A stretch of DNA of 64,000 nt from NCBI RefSeq assembly GCF_017833525.1, contig NZ_JAFICD010000004.1, positions 62,001 to 126,000 on the forward strand. Reading direction: 5' to 3'. Origin of the DNA: Duganella sp. 1411. GTDB lineage: Bacteria > Pseudomonadota > Gammaproteobacteria > Burkholderiales > Burkholderiaceae_D. Below the pieces are notes generated by a model, which was not told where the DNA came from, searched no databases, and saw only the letters and a program-made list of their open reading frames with translations. Position numbers and translations under genes: made by a program. Every line of letters starts with the position of its first letter. Positions within the stretch are counted from its first letter, which is position 1. Shown here in pieces: positions 41,997 to 51,199 of the stretch.

Positions 41997-43713
41997 GGCC
42001 GTTCGACTGGGTCGACGGCGCCCCGGCGGGACGCGCTTTCCGCGCGGGGGAAGCCACCGTGAGCGCCCTGGTGGCAGCGGCCCGGCGCACCGGGGCGTGC
42101 GCGGGCGCGGCGTCGGCGCCGCCTGGTCCGCGCACCTTGAACGCGCTCACCGTGTGGACCAGGTTGCCGGCTTGATCCCGCAACGACTCGGCGGCGGCGG
42201 AGGCCTGCTCCACCAGCGACGCGTTTTGCTGCGTGACGTTATCCATTTCGATGATCGCCTGGTTGACCTGCTCGATGCCGTCGGATTGCTCCTGGCTGGC
42301 GCTCATGATTTCGCCGATCATATCGGTCACCCGCCTGACGCTGGCCACTACCTCGGACATCGTGGCGCCGGCGTCGCTCGCCAGTCGCGAGCCCGCGTCC
42401 ACGCGCTCGACCGAGTTATCGATCAAGGCCTTGATCTCCTTGGCCGCGCTGGCGCTGCGCTGGGCCAGATTGCGCACTTCCGACGCGACCACGGCGAACC
42501 CACGCCCCTGCTCGCCGGCACGCGCCGCTTCGACGGCCGCGTTCAACGCCAGGATGTTGGTCTGAAACGCGATCCCGTCGATCACGCTGATGATGTCCAC
42601 GATCTTGCGCGAGGCTTCGCTGATGGCGTCCATCGTGCCCACCACTTCGTCCACGACGAGGCCGCCCTTGGCGGCGATATCGGAGGCGGTGAGCGCCAGC
42701 GAGTTGGCCTGGCGCGCGTTGTCCGCGTTTTGCCGGACCGTCGAGGTCAACTCTTCCATCGACGACGCCGTCTCCTCCAGCGAGCTGGCCTGCCGTTCGG
42801 TGCGGCCCGACAAATCGCTGTTGCCGGAGGAGATTTCGGCGGCCGCCGTCGACACCGTTTCGGCGTCGCGGCGAACGGAAGAGACGACGTCGGACAGCGA
42901 CAGCTGCATGCGTTGCACCGCCGCCAGCACGCTGCCGGTGTCGTTGGCCTTGACGCGCAGGTCGCCGGTCAGGTCGCCGCCGGCGACGCGGCTGACGGCG
43001 TCGCACAAATCGGTCGGTTCGGCGCCCAGCGCGTTCAACAGTTTTTTTGAAATCAGCGTTCCGGCCACGATGGCCAACGCCGTCGCCAGGACGCTGACCG
43101 TCAGCAGCGTGTTTCGGGAGGCGATGAAGTCGGTCTGGGCTTCAACGATGAGTTCGGCGGAGCGCTTGGCGGTCAGCTGGGCGTAGTCCGCCGATGCGGC
43201 GATCAATGCCGCGAGCAACGGCCGACACTGTTCGTTCATGCGCGCGATCGCCTCGTCCTTCTTGTCATGAAGAGCAAGGTCGACAATCGCCAGGGCGACC
43301 GGCGCATAGGCCTTTTCTATGCCGTCGATTTTGCCGATCAGCCGGCGGGCCTCCTCGGAGGCGGACGGGTCCTTCCCGAGTTCGTTCAACTTCTGCAGAT
43401 TCGAGCCGACCTCCGCGTGCGCCTGGTTGACGATCCTGGCCTCCGCATCGCGGTCGCGGGCGGTGGCGACGAGCACCAGATTTCGTGCCGCGATCGCCCG
43501 CAGGTCCACCGCTTCGCGCACCGCGTGGGCCGCCTCGGCGCGGGCGCGCACACCGTTCACATAATTCTCAAATTTATCGGCCTGATGCAGGAAGCTGGTC
43601 AACGAGATCACGGCGATCCCGACCAGCAGCACCGCCATACCACCAAAAGCGATTGCAAGCTGAGCTCGCACAGATAATTTTTTCACAATATTCCCCTGGA
43701 GAGTATCCATCAT
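41941..43713 (-). CDS. methyl-accepting chemotaxis protein with chimeric C-terminus
   Basis: 590 residues. A first membrane segment (AIAFGGMAVLLVGIAVISL), a periplasmic four-helix-bundle sensor (~40-190), a second membrane segment (TVSVLATALAIVAGTLI), HAMP (~215-265), and the signalling domain with the conserved hairpin tip IDGIAFQTNILALNAAVEAA and EQGRGFAVVASEVRNLAQRS. It reports to CheA/CheW; the ligand is unknown. The last ~15 residues (PRPDLISPRGASAAG) and the stop codon are read from the AraC-derived 59-bp segment in the wrong frame, so the natural tail has been lost. No CheR-tethering pentapeptide is present. The gene order places the AraC donor 2 kb upstream. Confidence 0.9.
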   Translation of the reverse strand: MMDTLQGNIVKKLSVRAQLAIAFGGMAVLLVGIAVISLTSFLHQADKFENYVNGVRARAEAAHAVREAVDLRAIAARNLVLVATARDRDAEARIVNQAHAEVGSNLQKLNELGKDPSASEEARRLIGKIDGIEKAYAPVALAIVDLALHDKKDEAIARMNEQCRPLLAALIAASADYAQLTAKRSAELIVEAQTDFIASRNTLLTVSVLATALAIVAGTLISKKLLNALGAEPTDLCDAVSRVAGGDLTGDLRVKANDTGSVLAAVQRMQLSLSDVVSSVRRDAETVSTAAAEISSGNSDLSGRTERQASSLEETASSMEELTSTVRQNADNARQANSLALTASDIAAKGGLVVDEVVGTMDAISEASRKIVDIISVIDGIAFQTNILALNAAVEAARAGEQGRGFAVVASEVRNLAQRSASAAKEIKALIDNSVERVDAGSRLASDAGATMSEVVASVRRVTDMIGEIMSASQEQSDGIEQVNQAIIEMDNVTQQNASLVEQASAAAESLRDQAGNLVHTVSAFKVRGPGGADAAPAHAPVRRAAATRALTVASPARKARPAGAPSTQSNGLLSPRPDLISPRGASAAG

Positions 43714-43933
43714 TATTCGATGGCGTTTCGGCTACATCCGGCTTTAAGAAGTTGGTATGTCTGCCGCTGGCGGCCGGATAGAGGCGCGAGCGATGGGGCG
43801 ACGGCACGGGGACGGGGTGCCGCGTTTCACGAAATAATAATATTTGTGTATTTCGTTTTATTTGATGAATTCATTTTCCCACAGGAAATTAATAAAATCA
43901 AATAAAACATTTTTGCGGGCGGCCCGCAGGGGG

Positions 43934-44707
43934 CTAGCCGCGCCGGTAGGCGGCCGGCGTCGCGCCAAAGGTCCGCTTGAACACGCTGATGAACGCGCTG
44001 GCGCTCGAATAGCCCAGATCGAACGCCACCGCCTGCACCGGCATGTCCTCGGCCAGCATCTCCAGCGAGCGCATCAATCTGGCGCGCTGGCGCCAGGCGG
44101 TGAAATTAAATCCGGTCTCGGCGACAAAGCGCCGGCTCAAGGTGCGCGATCCGATCGCGGCCCAGTCGGCCCAGCTCTCCAGCGCGCGGTCGTCGGCCGG
44201 ATCCTTGATGATCGCCTGGGCGATCTTTTGCAGGCGCGCGTCCGTCGGCAGGGGCAAGCCGAACGGCTCTACCGGCAGCGTCCTGATCTCGTCGAGTATC
44301 ACTTCGACGACGCGCCGCTTTTGCTCGCTCCATTCCGCGGACGGCCAGCTGCTGGCGCGCAGCACCGCTTCCCGCAACAGGCCGGAGGTGCGGATCGTGC
44401 AGGGCCGGCGCGGCAGGTCCTGGCACGCCTCCTCGGCGACATACGCGTTCCAGCCATGAAACGGCCCGTACGAGCGGCCCGAATGCAGATGGTGCGGCGG
44501 CAGCCACACCGCGTGGATCGCCGGCACGATCCAGACGCCGTCCTCCACCTCCACCGACAACAGTCCCCGCATCGAAATGAACAACTGGCCCCGCGCGTGC
44601 CGGTGCGGCGCGGAGACCAGATCCTCTTCCTGGCTGCCCTCGACGACGAACACCACCGGCCCCTCCGAGGAATTGGTGTCGCGGCGGTCGATGGATAGGT
44701 GGGGCAT
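43934..44707 (-). CDS. AraC family transcriptional regulator (cupin type)
   Basis: 257 residues. The N-terminal cupin domain (~15-110) has PHRHARGQLFISMRG and WIVPAIHAVWLPPHHLH. Two helix-turn-helix motifs occupy the C-terminal 100 residues: WADWAAIGSRTLSRRFVAET, then MPVQAVAFDLGYSSASAFIS followed by the conserved FKRTFGATPAAYR. It resembles NimR/YeaM-type one-component regulators that sense small aromatic or azole compounds. It diverges from a flavin-nucleotide-binding protein gene across 93 bp and probably controls it. Part of its HTH coding sequence is duplicated at 41938. Confidence 0.92.
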   Translation of the reverse strand: MPHLSIDRRDTNSSEGPVVFVVEGSQEEDLVSAPHRHARGQLFISMRGLLSVEVEDGVWIVPAIHAVWLPPHHLHSGRSYGPFHGWNAYVAEEACQDLPRRPCTIRTSGLLREAVLRASSWPSAEWSEQKRRVVEVILDEIRTLPVEPFGLPLPTDARLQKIAQAIIKDPADDRALESWADWAAIGSRTLSRRFVAETGFNFTAWRQRARLMRSLEMLAEDMPVQAVAFDLGYSSASAFISVFKRTFGATPAAYRRG

Positions 44708-44800
44708 GGCGGCAATTTGATATTGAATGGCGCGGATGAGCTACAGCCGCCATCGAAAATAGCATTAATCTGGTGACTTGAGCAACCACGGAGCATCAAC

Positions 44801-45475
44801 ATGCGCGCACCCGGCGATTTACCCGAGACCACGGACAAAACCAACGCAAGCGAGGGGACGGTCGATCTCGACGCCCTGTATGCCCCGCCCGCCGAGATGA
44901 TACAAAAGGCGGTGCTGGACCACCTGGTCGACTTTCACCTGGACTATCTGAACGCGGCCACGTTCTTCTGCCTGGCGACGGGCAGCGACGATGGATTGGA
45001 CGCCTCGCCACGCGGCGGGCCGCCGGGATTTGTCCACGCGCTGGACGCCCACACCGTGGCCTTCGCCGATTGGCCGGGCAATAACCGCATCGAATCGCTG
45101 CGCAACATCGAACGGGACGCCCGCCTCGGCATGCTGTTCATCTTTCCGGGATTAGAAATCTTCATGCGCATCAACGGCCGTGGCAAGGTCTCGACCGATC
45201 CGGCCTTGCTGGCGCGCCTGGCCGAAGGCGACCGCTTGCCCAAGACCGCGACGGTGGTTCAGATCGACCAGGTGCTGCTCCACTGCGGCAAGGCCGTCAA
45301 CCGCGCCAAGCTATGGCGCGCGGAGTCGCACATCGATCCCGCCGCGTTGCCGAGCGTCGGCAAAATAATCGCCGCGCTCGGCAAACGCGACAGCGCCCAG
45401 ACGCCCATGGACGACGCGCAGATCGAGCAGATCAACCAGCACTACGACCACTCGGTGCGGCACGACCTGTACTAG
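44801..45475 (+). CDS. pyridoxamine 5'-phosphate oxidase-like flavin-binding protein
   Basis: 224 residues, cytosolic. Split-barrel flavin-binding pattern: FFCLATGSDDGLDASPRGGP (phosphate-binding SPRG), VAFADWPGNNRIESLRNI, RLGMLFIFPG and MRINGRGKV. This is the PNPOx-like family in which members bind FMN, F420 or haem and act as reductases of varied substrates. The C-terminal segment (HCGKAVNRAKLWRAES) is common to the MSMEG_1061-type subgroup. It is divergent from the AraC gene. The 20-residue N-terminal tail is acidic and probably flexible. Confidence 0.88.
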   Translation: MRAPGDLPETTDKTNASEGTVDLDALYAPPAEMIQKAVLDHLVDFHLDYLNAATFFCLATGSDDGLDASPRGGPPGFVHALDAHTVAFADWPGNNRIESLRNIERDARLGMLFIFPGLEIFMRINGRGKVSTDPALLARLAEGDRLPKTATVVQIDQVLLHCGKAVNRAKLWRAESHIDPAALPSVGKIIAALGKRDSAQTPMDDAQIEQINQHYDHSVRHDLY

Positions 45476-45491
45476 CGACGGCCGCCCACAC

Positions 45492-46538
45492 TCACGAACC
45501 CTTGGTACGCGGGCCCAGGACCTGGGTGAACAGCTGCTTCTCCTCGGCCGAGGCGGCCGGGCGTTTGACGGCCGTGGTCAACGCGCCACGCAGGTTGGGC
45601 GTGAGTTCGACATCGCCGCTGTTCACCGAGCTCAGCGTTTCACGGACCAAATCGCTATAGGCGCCCTTCGACAGCTGCGCGATAGCGATGTTGGAAGCCT
45701 CGCCGGGCGAGTTCAGGCGGTAGAGCTTTTGGACCGCCAGCGCCCGCACGATTTCGCTGCCCGCGCTTTCCGCCAGCTGGTTCAAGAGCTGGACCGCATC
45801 GCTGCGCAGATTGGCGGTATCGCCATTCTTCTGCTCCGCGAGCGTGCCGATGAAATTGAGCCGCGCGACGGCGGTGCGATCATCGGCTGGCGCGCCCGCC
45901 TTCAAATCGGCCAGCGCCCGGACGATCACATCCTGCGGCACCTGCCCTGGCATGTTGAAGTAGGTCTCGTACATCTCGGCGAACTTGCCGACGCTCTTGT
46001 CCTCCCAGATCGTGTCGGCCTCTTGCAGCACGATGCTGCGGCCAGCCGGCGACGCGACCAGCAGCGAGCGCAGCATGTCGCGCTCCATGCCCTGTTCGGC
46101 CGGCATGTTGTGATAGAACTGCTGCACGACTTTGACGATGTCAAGGTTGCCCTCGATCGACGCCAGCAGCCGGGCCTGGAGTTCCTCGACCTCGCTCGAA
46201 GTGAGGTTCTCCCGCTTGCGGATCTTGTCGACGAAGGCACGCAGGCTTTCGGCGGTCTCCGCCGGAGTCAGCAGCTTGACGGCGCCGGCCTCGGCCGGGG
46301 CGTCGGCGGGCGCGCCGTGGGCGCCGGCCGCCTCGGCGGACAACGCCGCCAGCGCCTCGAAGGCCGCCGGCGCCCGGGATGGCCGCGCGCCGGAACCTGC
46401 GACCGGCGGCGCGCCGGCCTGGTCGGCCCGCTGCCCGCCGCGGGAGACTAAGTAGCCTCCCGCCGCGATCAACAGGCAGGCGCCGACGACCGCTATCGCA
46501 GCCACGCGGGGCGAGGAAAAATGGATATTGAAAGGCAT
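45492..46538 (-). CDS. membrane-anchored protein of unknown function
   Basis: 348 residues. A single N-terminal membrane segment (VAAIAVVGACLLIAAGGYLV), an Ala/Pro/Gly-rich linker (~35-90), then a soluble all-helical domain (LLTPAETAESLRAFVDKIRK onwards) with HEAT-like alternation up to the C-terminus. It is probably a periplasmic-facing scaffold or regulatory protein. It lies 13 bp downstream of a Cys-rich exported protein in the same direction, so the two form an operon. No family is recognised. Helical repeat proteins of this type often mediate protein-protein contacts. Confidence 0.72.
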   Translation of the reverse strand: MPFNIHFSSPRVAAIAVVGACLLIAAGGYLVSRGGQRADQAGAPPVAGSGARPSRAPAAFEALAALSAEAAGAHGAPADAPAEAGAVKLLTPAETAESLRAFVDKIRKRENLTSSEVEELQARLLASIEGNLDIVKVVQQFYHNMPAEQGMERDMLRSLLVASPAGRSIVLQEADTIWEDKSVGKFAEMYETYFNMPGQVPQDVIVRALADLKAGAPADDRTAVARLNFIGTLAEQKNGDTANLRSDAVQLLNQLAESAGSEIVRALAVQKLYRLNSPGEASNIAIAQLSKGAYSDLVRETLSSVNSGDVELTPNLRGALTTAVKRPAASAEEKQLFTQVLGPRTKGS

Positions 46539-46551
46539 GCCTTAAATCCTG

Positions 46552-47124
46552 TCAGATCTTGTCGTACTGGCAGCTGCTACCGCGCCACTCCGGCAGATAA
46601 CCCTCGGTGGTGTAGGCGCCGCCCACGTAGGTGCATCGCCAGCTAGGGCCGCCCATCCAGTCGGAGCGCCAGCCGGCCGGGCAGCTCGACCTCAACGTCA
46701 GGTAGTTGTCGCCGCCAAGCACGCGCATTTTGCCCCAGCGTTCGCTGAAATTGATGACCGCGCGGCCTTTGTAGCCCTTGTTGGGGCTGCAGGTGACGGT
46801 CTCGCTGCGGATGTTGCAGGCCGTCCAGGAGTGATTGACACCGGCGTTGATCTCCATGCCACCGATGCGGGTCGGGATCGCCCATTTGCCACCAATGTTG
46901 AAGCCGGTTGTCCGGCAATCGGAATGGCCGGTCGACAAAGCCACGCTACCGCAGGAACCACCTTTATCGCTGAAACAGTAGTGCCAGCTTGAACCGTCCA
47001 GGTAGTAGCCATGCTGGTTCTTGCCGACCCAGCCCCAGAACTGGGTATTCAGTGTTTGCGCACCGGCCATGCCGCTGTAGGCGGCCATCAAAACAAACAA
47101 CAACGCTATTTTTATGGATTTCAT
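46552..47124 (-). CDS. exported cysteine-rich protein of unknown function
   Basis: 190 residues from the ATG at 47124 (a longer frame to 47175 has no signal start). Signal peptide MKSIKIALLFVLMAAYSGMA. The mature part has ten Cys and many Trp, Gly and Tyr residues (FWGWVGKNQHGYYLDG, SSWHYCFSDKGGSCG, SSCPAGWRSDWMGG), pointing to a compact disulphide-bonded secreted domain. First gene of a two-gene operon with the membrane-anchored helical protein 13 bp downstream. It has no recognised family; it could be a secreted inhibitor, adhesin or small enzyme. Its divergent neighbour is the GH39 gene, 270 bp away. Confidence 0.72.
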   Translation of the reverse strand: MKSIKIALLFVLMAAYSGMAGAQTLNTQFWGWVGKNQHGYYLDGSSWHYCFSDKGGSCGSVALSTGHSDCRTTGFNIGGKWAIPTRIGGMEINAGVNHSWTACNIRSETVTCSPNKGYKGRAVINFSERWGKMRVLGGDNYLTLRSSCPAGWRSDWMGGPSWRCTYVGGAYTTEGYLPEWRGSSCQYDKI

Positions 47125-47393
47125 AGTGGTTCCCCTAAACTGGTATTTGAAAGCGACACGAGTCTTCATAAACAACCCAGCGCAGGCTACCGAAATTTTG
47201 TTACGCCCCTGTTACACATGAAACTAGGTGAAGAAAACGACACGCCTCCGAATGGCGATCACCCAGCATCTACAAGGGAAACACCACTTCCCGATATCCA
47301 ATTCGATATCCATGGCGCTGCAAATTTCATTAGACCGCCGCCGCGTATCGGCCTACCGTCGCCCGACAACCCCGTTCCGACGAGAGAATAAAA

Positions 47394-49070
47394 ATGAAGA
47401 GACTCCTCACCGCCCTGACCCTCGCGGCCAGTGTGCAGCTATGCTTTGCCGCCTCCCCCATTCCGGTCAAGCTGACCGTCGACGCGGCCCGCGTCACGGG
47501 GCCGATGACGCCGATCTGGGCGTGGTTCGGCTACGACGAACCCAACTACACCACCGCGCCCAACGGCAAGAAGCTGCTGAGCGATATCGCCGCGCTGAGC
47601 CCGGTCCCGGTGTACGTGCGCGCGCACAACCTGATGACCTCCGGCGACGGCAGCTACGCGCTCAAATGGGGTTCGACCGACATGTACAGCGAGGACAAGG
47701 ACGGCAAGCCGGTCTACAACTGGACCATCATCGACCAGATCTTCGACACCTACATCGAACGCAAGATGAAGCCGCTGGCGCAGATCGGCTTCATGCCGCG
47801 GGCGCTGTCGCAGCGTCCCGATCCCTACCAACATCAATGGAAGCCGGGCACGCCCTACCAGGACATCATGACGGGCTGGGCCACGCCGCCGAACGATTAC
47901 GACAAATGGGCCGAGCTGATCTACCAATGGGTCAAGCACAGCGTGGCGCGCTACGGCCAGAAGGAAGTGGAAAGCTGGTACTGGGAGGTGTGGAACGAAC
48001 CGGACGGCCTGTACCTGATCGCGCCGGACACCAAGCGCGAATACTTCAAGATGTACGACTACGCTGCCGACGCCGTCAAGCGCGCGCTGCCGACGGCGCG
48101 CATGGGCGGCCCGCACACGGCCGGCGCGGGCCGCTTCATGGACGAGTTCCTGGAGCACTGCCTGCGCGGCCAGAACGCCGCCACCGGCAAGACCGGCGCG
48201 CCGCTGGACTTCGTGGCCTTCCACGCCAAGGGCGCGCCCAAGCTGATCGACGGCGTGGTGCGGATGGGCATGAACACCCATTTCAAGCACCTCGACGAAG
48301 GCTTCGCCATCGTTGAAAAATATCCCGAACTCAAAGGCGTGCCGGTGATCATCGGCGAATCCGATCCCGAGGGCTGCGCCGCCTGCGGCATGCAGACCAA
48401 TCCGGAAAACGCCTACCGCAACGGCACCTTGTACTCGAGCTATACGGCGGCCTCGATCGCGCGGGAATTCGATCTGGCGGCCCGGCGCGGCGTCAACCTG
48501 ATCGGTGCGGTCAACTGGTCGTTCGAGTTCGAGGACCAGCCGTGGTACGCCGGCTTCCGCGACTTGGCGACCAACGGCGTCAACAAGCCGGTGCTGAACG
48601 TGTTCCGCATGTTCGGCATGATGACGGGCGAGCGGGTGGCGGTGGGCGGCGACCAGGCCTACGACGCCGCGCGCATCCTGGCCGAGGGCGTGCGCGGCGC
48701 CCGCACCGACATCAACGCGCTGGCCACGCGCGGCAAGCACAGCATCGCGGTGATGGTATGGAACTACCACGACGACGACATCATCGACGCCGGCGCGCCG
48801 GTGGAACTGCGCATCGCCGGCATACCGGCCAAGCGGGTGGCGCTGCGTCACTTCCGCGTCGACAACGACACCAGCAATTCCTACAGCGCGTGGAAACGCA
48901 TGGGCGCGCCGGCCAACCCGACGCCCGCGCAAATCGCCGCGCTTAAGAAGGCCAGCGAACTGGCGCAAGTAGGCGCGACAACGACGGTAAAGACAGCGGA
49001 TGGCCGCGCGCTAGTGAAGATGCAACTGCCGCGCCAGGCGGTATCGCTGCTCCTATTAACCTACGAGTAA
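47394..49070 (+). CDS. GH39 beta-xylosidase-like glycoside hydrolase, exported
   Basis: 558 residues from the ATG at 47394. Signal peptide MKRLLTALTLAASVQLCFA. (beta/alpha)8 barrel with the acid/base Glu in WEVWNEPDG and the nucleophile Glu in VPVIIGESDPEGC, the two signature strands of family GH39 (beta-xylosidase/alpha-iduronidase). A C-terminal beta-sandwich follows (AVMVWNYHDDD..). It would release xylose from xylo-oligosaccharides outside the cytosol. It converges with a GH43 arabinanase gene, separated by a palindromic repeat, so this is a hemicellulose-use locus, in line with the TonB receptor further on. Confidence 0.9.
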   Translation: MKRLLTALTLAASVQLCFAASPIPVKLTVDAARVTGPMTPIWAWFGYDEPNYTTAPNGKKLLSDIAALSPVPVYVRAHNLMTSGDGSYALKWGSTDMYSEDKDGKPVYNWTIIDQIFDTYIERKMKPLAQIGFMPRALSQRPDPYQHQWKPGTPYQDIMTGWATPPNDYDKWAELIYQWVKHSVARYGQKEVESWYWEVWNEPDGLYLIAPDTKREYFKMYDYAADAVKRALPTARMGGPHTAGAGRFMDEFLEHCLRGQNAATGKTGAPLDFVAFHAKGAPKLIDGVVRMGMNTHFKHLDEGFAIVEKYPELKGVPVIIGESDPEGCAACGMQTNPENAYRNGTLYSSYTAASIAREFDLAARRGVNLIGAVNWSFEFEDQPWYAGFRDLATNGVNKPVLNVFRMFGMMTGERVAVGGDQAYDAARILAEGVRGARTDINALATRGKHSIAVMVWNYHDDDIIDAGAPVELRIAGIPAKRVALRHFRVDNDTSNSYSAWKRMGAPANPTPAQIAALKKASELAQVGATTTVKTADGRALVKMQLPRQAVSLLLLTYE

Positions 49071-49080
49071 CAACGGTACC

Positions 49081-49175
49081 ACGTAGGGCGGATTAGGCGG
49101 AACGCCGTAATCCGCCATGGATGCGCCGTCGAAACGCACGCATGGCGGATTACGCTGCGCTAATCCGCCCTACGT
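49081..49175. repeat. complete GTAGGGCGGATTA palindromic element
   Basis: 95 bp from ACGTAGGGCGGATTAGGCGG to its complement ending TAATCCGCCCTACGT. It is inverted and symmetric around an imperfect centre, and fills the gap between the convergent GH39 and GH43 genes. Same family as 7091-7125 and 55621-55706. REP-like elements of this type commonly sit between convergent genes and may act as terminators or mRNA stabilisers. Confidence 0.8.
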
Positions 49176-49195
49176 GATTCAGAAGACGCTGGCGT

Positions 49196-50713
49196 CTAGT
49201 TCCCCATCACATACGGCCAACCATCAGCGGTAAATCCGAGCGGATTAATACCCAGCGTCGCAGCCCCATTGTTATTGGCGTCGTAATAGTGATAAACAAA
49301 GGTCGGCCGATTATTGTTACCGGCATCGGTGAACACGCTACCGCCGCCCGGACCGATGACGTTGCCATGTGTGCTGAGCAAAATCGTACCACCACCAGCG
49401 GTCAGCGCCACGCCGCCCCGGTCCACATACGGCCCGGTGACGCTGGTCGAACGGCCCACGATGGTCCGGTAAGTCGACGAAGCACTGCAGCACGGGTTAA
49501 TCGGCGCGAAGAAGTAATAGTAGCCGTTGTAGTAATAGATGAACGGTCCCTCCTCGGCCGATACCGGCGAGCCGCGCCGCGCGATCGTGTAGACGTTGGT
49601 GTTGGTGGTCGACTGCAGGCCGGTGGCCGGATTGAGTTGCATCAGATGCAGGCCGTCGGTCCACGAACCCCACGTCATCCACCAGTTGCCGCTGGCGTCG
49701 CGGAACGGCGCCGGATCGATCGCGTTGTCGGTCGTCTTCTTGAAGCCGGCCGGCGGCGTGTCGTTGCTGGTCCAGGATTTGGTGACGAAGCCCTTGTCGG
49801 TCCACGGTCCCTGCGGCGCGGAACTGGTGGCGACGCCGATCACCGCCTTGGCCTCCGTGCTCGGCAGGTAAGGAATCGAGTAGTACTGATAATAGGTGCC
49901 GTTCACCACCATCAGGCTGGGCGCCCAAATGTCGGTGTTGGCGCCGTTGTTCCATCCCTTCGGCGTCTGCAGGCCGCTCCACGAAGGGAAATCCGGGCCG
50001 ATCGCCGGGCAGCTCGCATAGCCGCCCTTTTGCGCGCTGGTGCAGTTGGTGTACAGCGTGAAGGTGTTGAGGTCGGTCGAAGTGGCCAAGGTCTGGTGGC
50101 TGCCATACAGCCAGTATTTGCCGGCCGAATCCCTCAGCATGAACGGGTCGTGGACGAAGCGGCCGTCGCCGCTGACGGCGCGCGGCGCCGGATACGGACT
50201 GGTTTGCGTATTCACGAATTGCCATTCCTGGCAGGCGCAGCCGGTCAAGCCCCACTGGTCGATGGTGGCCGTGTTCTGGCTGCTGTTCTGGAACACCTCC
50301 AGATACTTGCCGCTGTTGACGTTCTGGATCAGGAAGTTGCCGCTAGCGGCCTGGGTGACGGTCCACAGGTGGTCCGAGGTGCCGTTGTCGGCCCACTGGA
50401 CGATCTGCCCGCCGTCGGCGGTGGAGGCGTTGGCCACGCCCAGCACCTGGTGCGTGAGCATGTTCTCGATGTTGTACTGGCCATTCCCCATCGGCATGAA
50501 GTGCCACAGGTGGTCGCTGGTGCCGTTGTCGGCCCACTGGACCACTTTAGCGCCGGCGGTCTGGGCGGCGCCGTCGATGCCCAGCACCAAACCGCTGGCG
50601 GCGTTCTTGATCTTGTATTGCACGCTGGTGTTCATCGTGATGGCGGCGTGCGCCGAAAAGGCCGAGCCCGCCAAACCGGCGAGCATGGCCATACATAGCA
50701 GTATGCGCTTCAT
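49196..50713 (-). CDS. GH43 arabinanase-like hydrolase with ricin-type lectin domain, exported
   Basis: 505 residues. Signal peptide (MKRILLCMAMLAGLAGSAFSAHA), then a ricin-B-like lectin domain (~25-165) with repeated QWADNGTSDHLW motifs, then a GH43 five-bladed propeller (~175-505). The three GH43 carboxylates are readable: Asp in FVHDPFMLRD (base), Asp in NAIDPAPFRD, and Glu in SAEEGPFIYY (acid). It should cut arabinan or arabinoxylan, with the lectin domain targeting the polymer. It converges with GH39. The C-terminus FTADGWPYVMGN is typical of endo-arabinanases. Confidence 0.92.
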   Translation of the reverse strand: MKRILLCMAMLAGLAGSAFSAHAAITMNTSVQYKIKNAASGLVLGIDGAAQTAGAKVVQWADNGTSDHLWHFMPMGNGQYNIENMLTHQVLGVANASTADGGQIVQWADNGTSDHLWTVTQAASGNFLIQNVNSGKYLEVFQNSSQNTATIDQWGLTGCACQEWQFVNTQTSPYPAPRAVSGDGRFVHDPFMLRDSAGKYWLYGSHQTLATSTDLNTFTLYTNCTSAQKGGYASCPAIGPDFPSWSGLQTPKGWNNGANTDIWAPSLMVVNGTYYQYYSIPYLPSTEAKAVIGVATSSAPQGPWTDKGFVTKSWTSNDTPPAGFKKTTDNAIDPAPFRDASGNWWMTWGSWTDGLHLMQLNPATGLQSTTNTNVYTIARRGSPVSAEEGPFIYYYNGYYYFFAPINPCCSASSTYRTIVGRSTSVTGPYVDRGGVALTAGGGTILLSTHGNVIGPGGGSVFTDAGNNNRPTFVYHYYDANNNGAATLGINPLGFTADGWPYVMGN

Positions 50714-51073
50714 TTATTGTCTCCAAGGATAGTGATTAGGAAGTCCGGAACGATGTCTGAAACCGTGCTTGCCTGAAAGGCCACATCGCCGAACCACGCG
50801 TGTCGTCTTTGTTTTTGTCATTCCATGCTACGGCGAGCAAGAAGTTCCCTCCAATCACATTTTTTTCAGCGCCGATACGGGTTTGGATATGGCCCCGGCC
50901 GCCGCCGGCGCGGCCGTCCGCCGTTTCACTCAGCAGCTGAAACCCCGTTTCACATCGCGGGAACCCGCCGCAATTTTTGCCGACTCAGCCATATCATTTT
51001 TTGAAAATAGCTTTCACATGCCAAAATTTAGAAACTAAGCCATTGAAATCAAAAGGATAAATTTATGTCCTAT

Positions 51074-51087
51074 GTCTTATATAAGAC
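51074..51087. promoter_or_regulatory. 14-bp perfect palindrome upstream of aceA
   Basis: GTCTTATATAAGAC is fully self-complementary and lies 113 bp upstream of the aceA start. It is a likely regulator-binding site for glyoxylate-shunt control. The rest of the 486-bp gap (50714-51199) shows no gene; it must also hold the promoter of the GH43 gene at its left end. Confidence 0.6.
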
Positions 51088-51199
51088 CTTGATGCAACGC
51101 ACCAAACTAGCCTACTATTTAGTCATGGAGTTCGCGACGGAAAACACAGCGGAACTCGACCGATTTTCTCAAACGCGCTTTTTCTTTCAGGAGATACAC

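Noticed and set aside
51065..51199. 45-codon N-terminal extension of isocitrate lyase
   Set aside because: It would code through the GTCTTATATAAGAC palindrome; the ATG at 51200 has AGGAG and matches family length.
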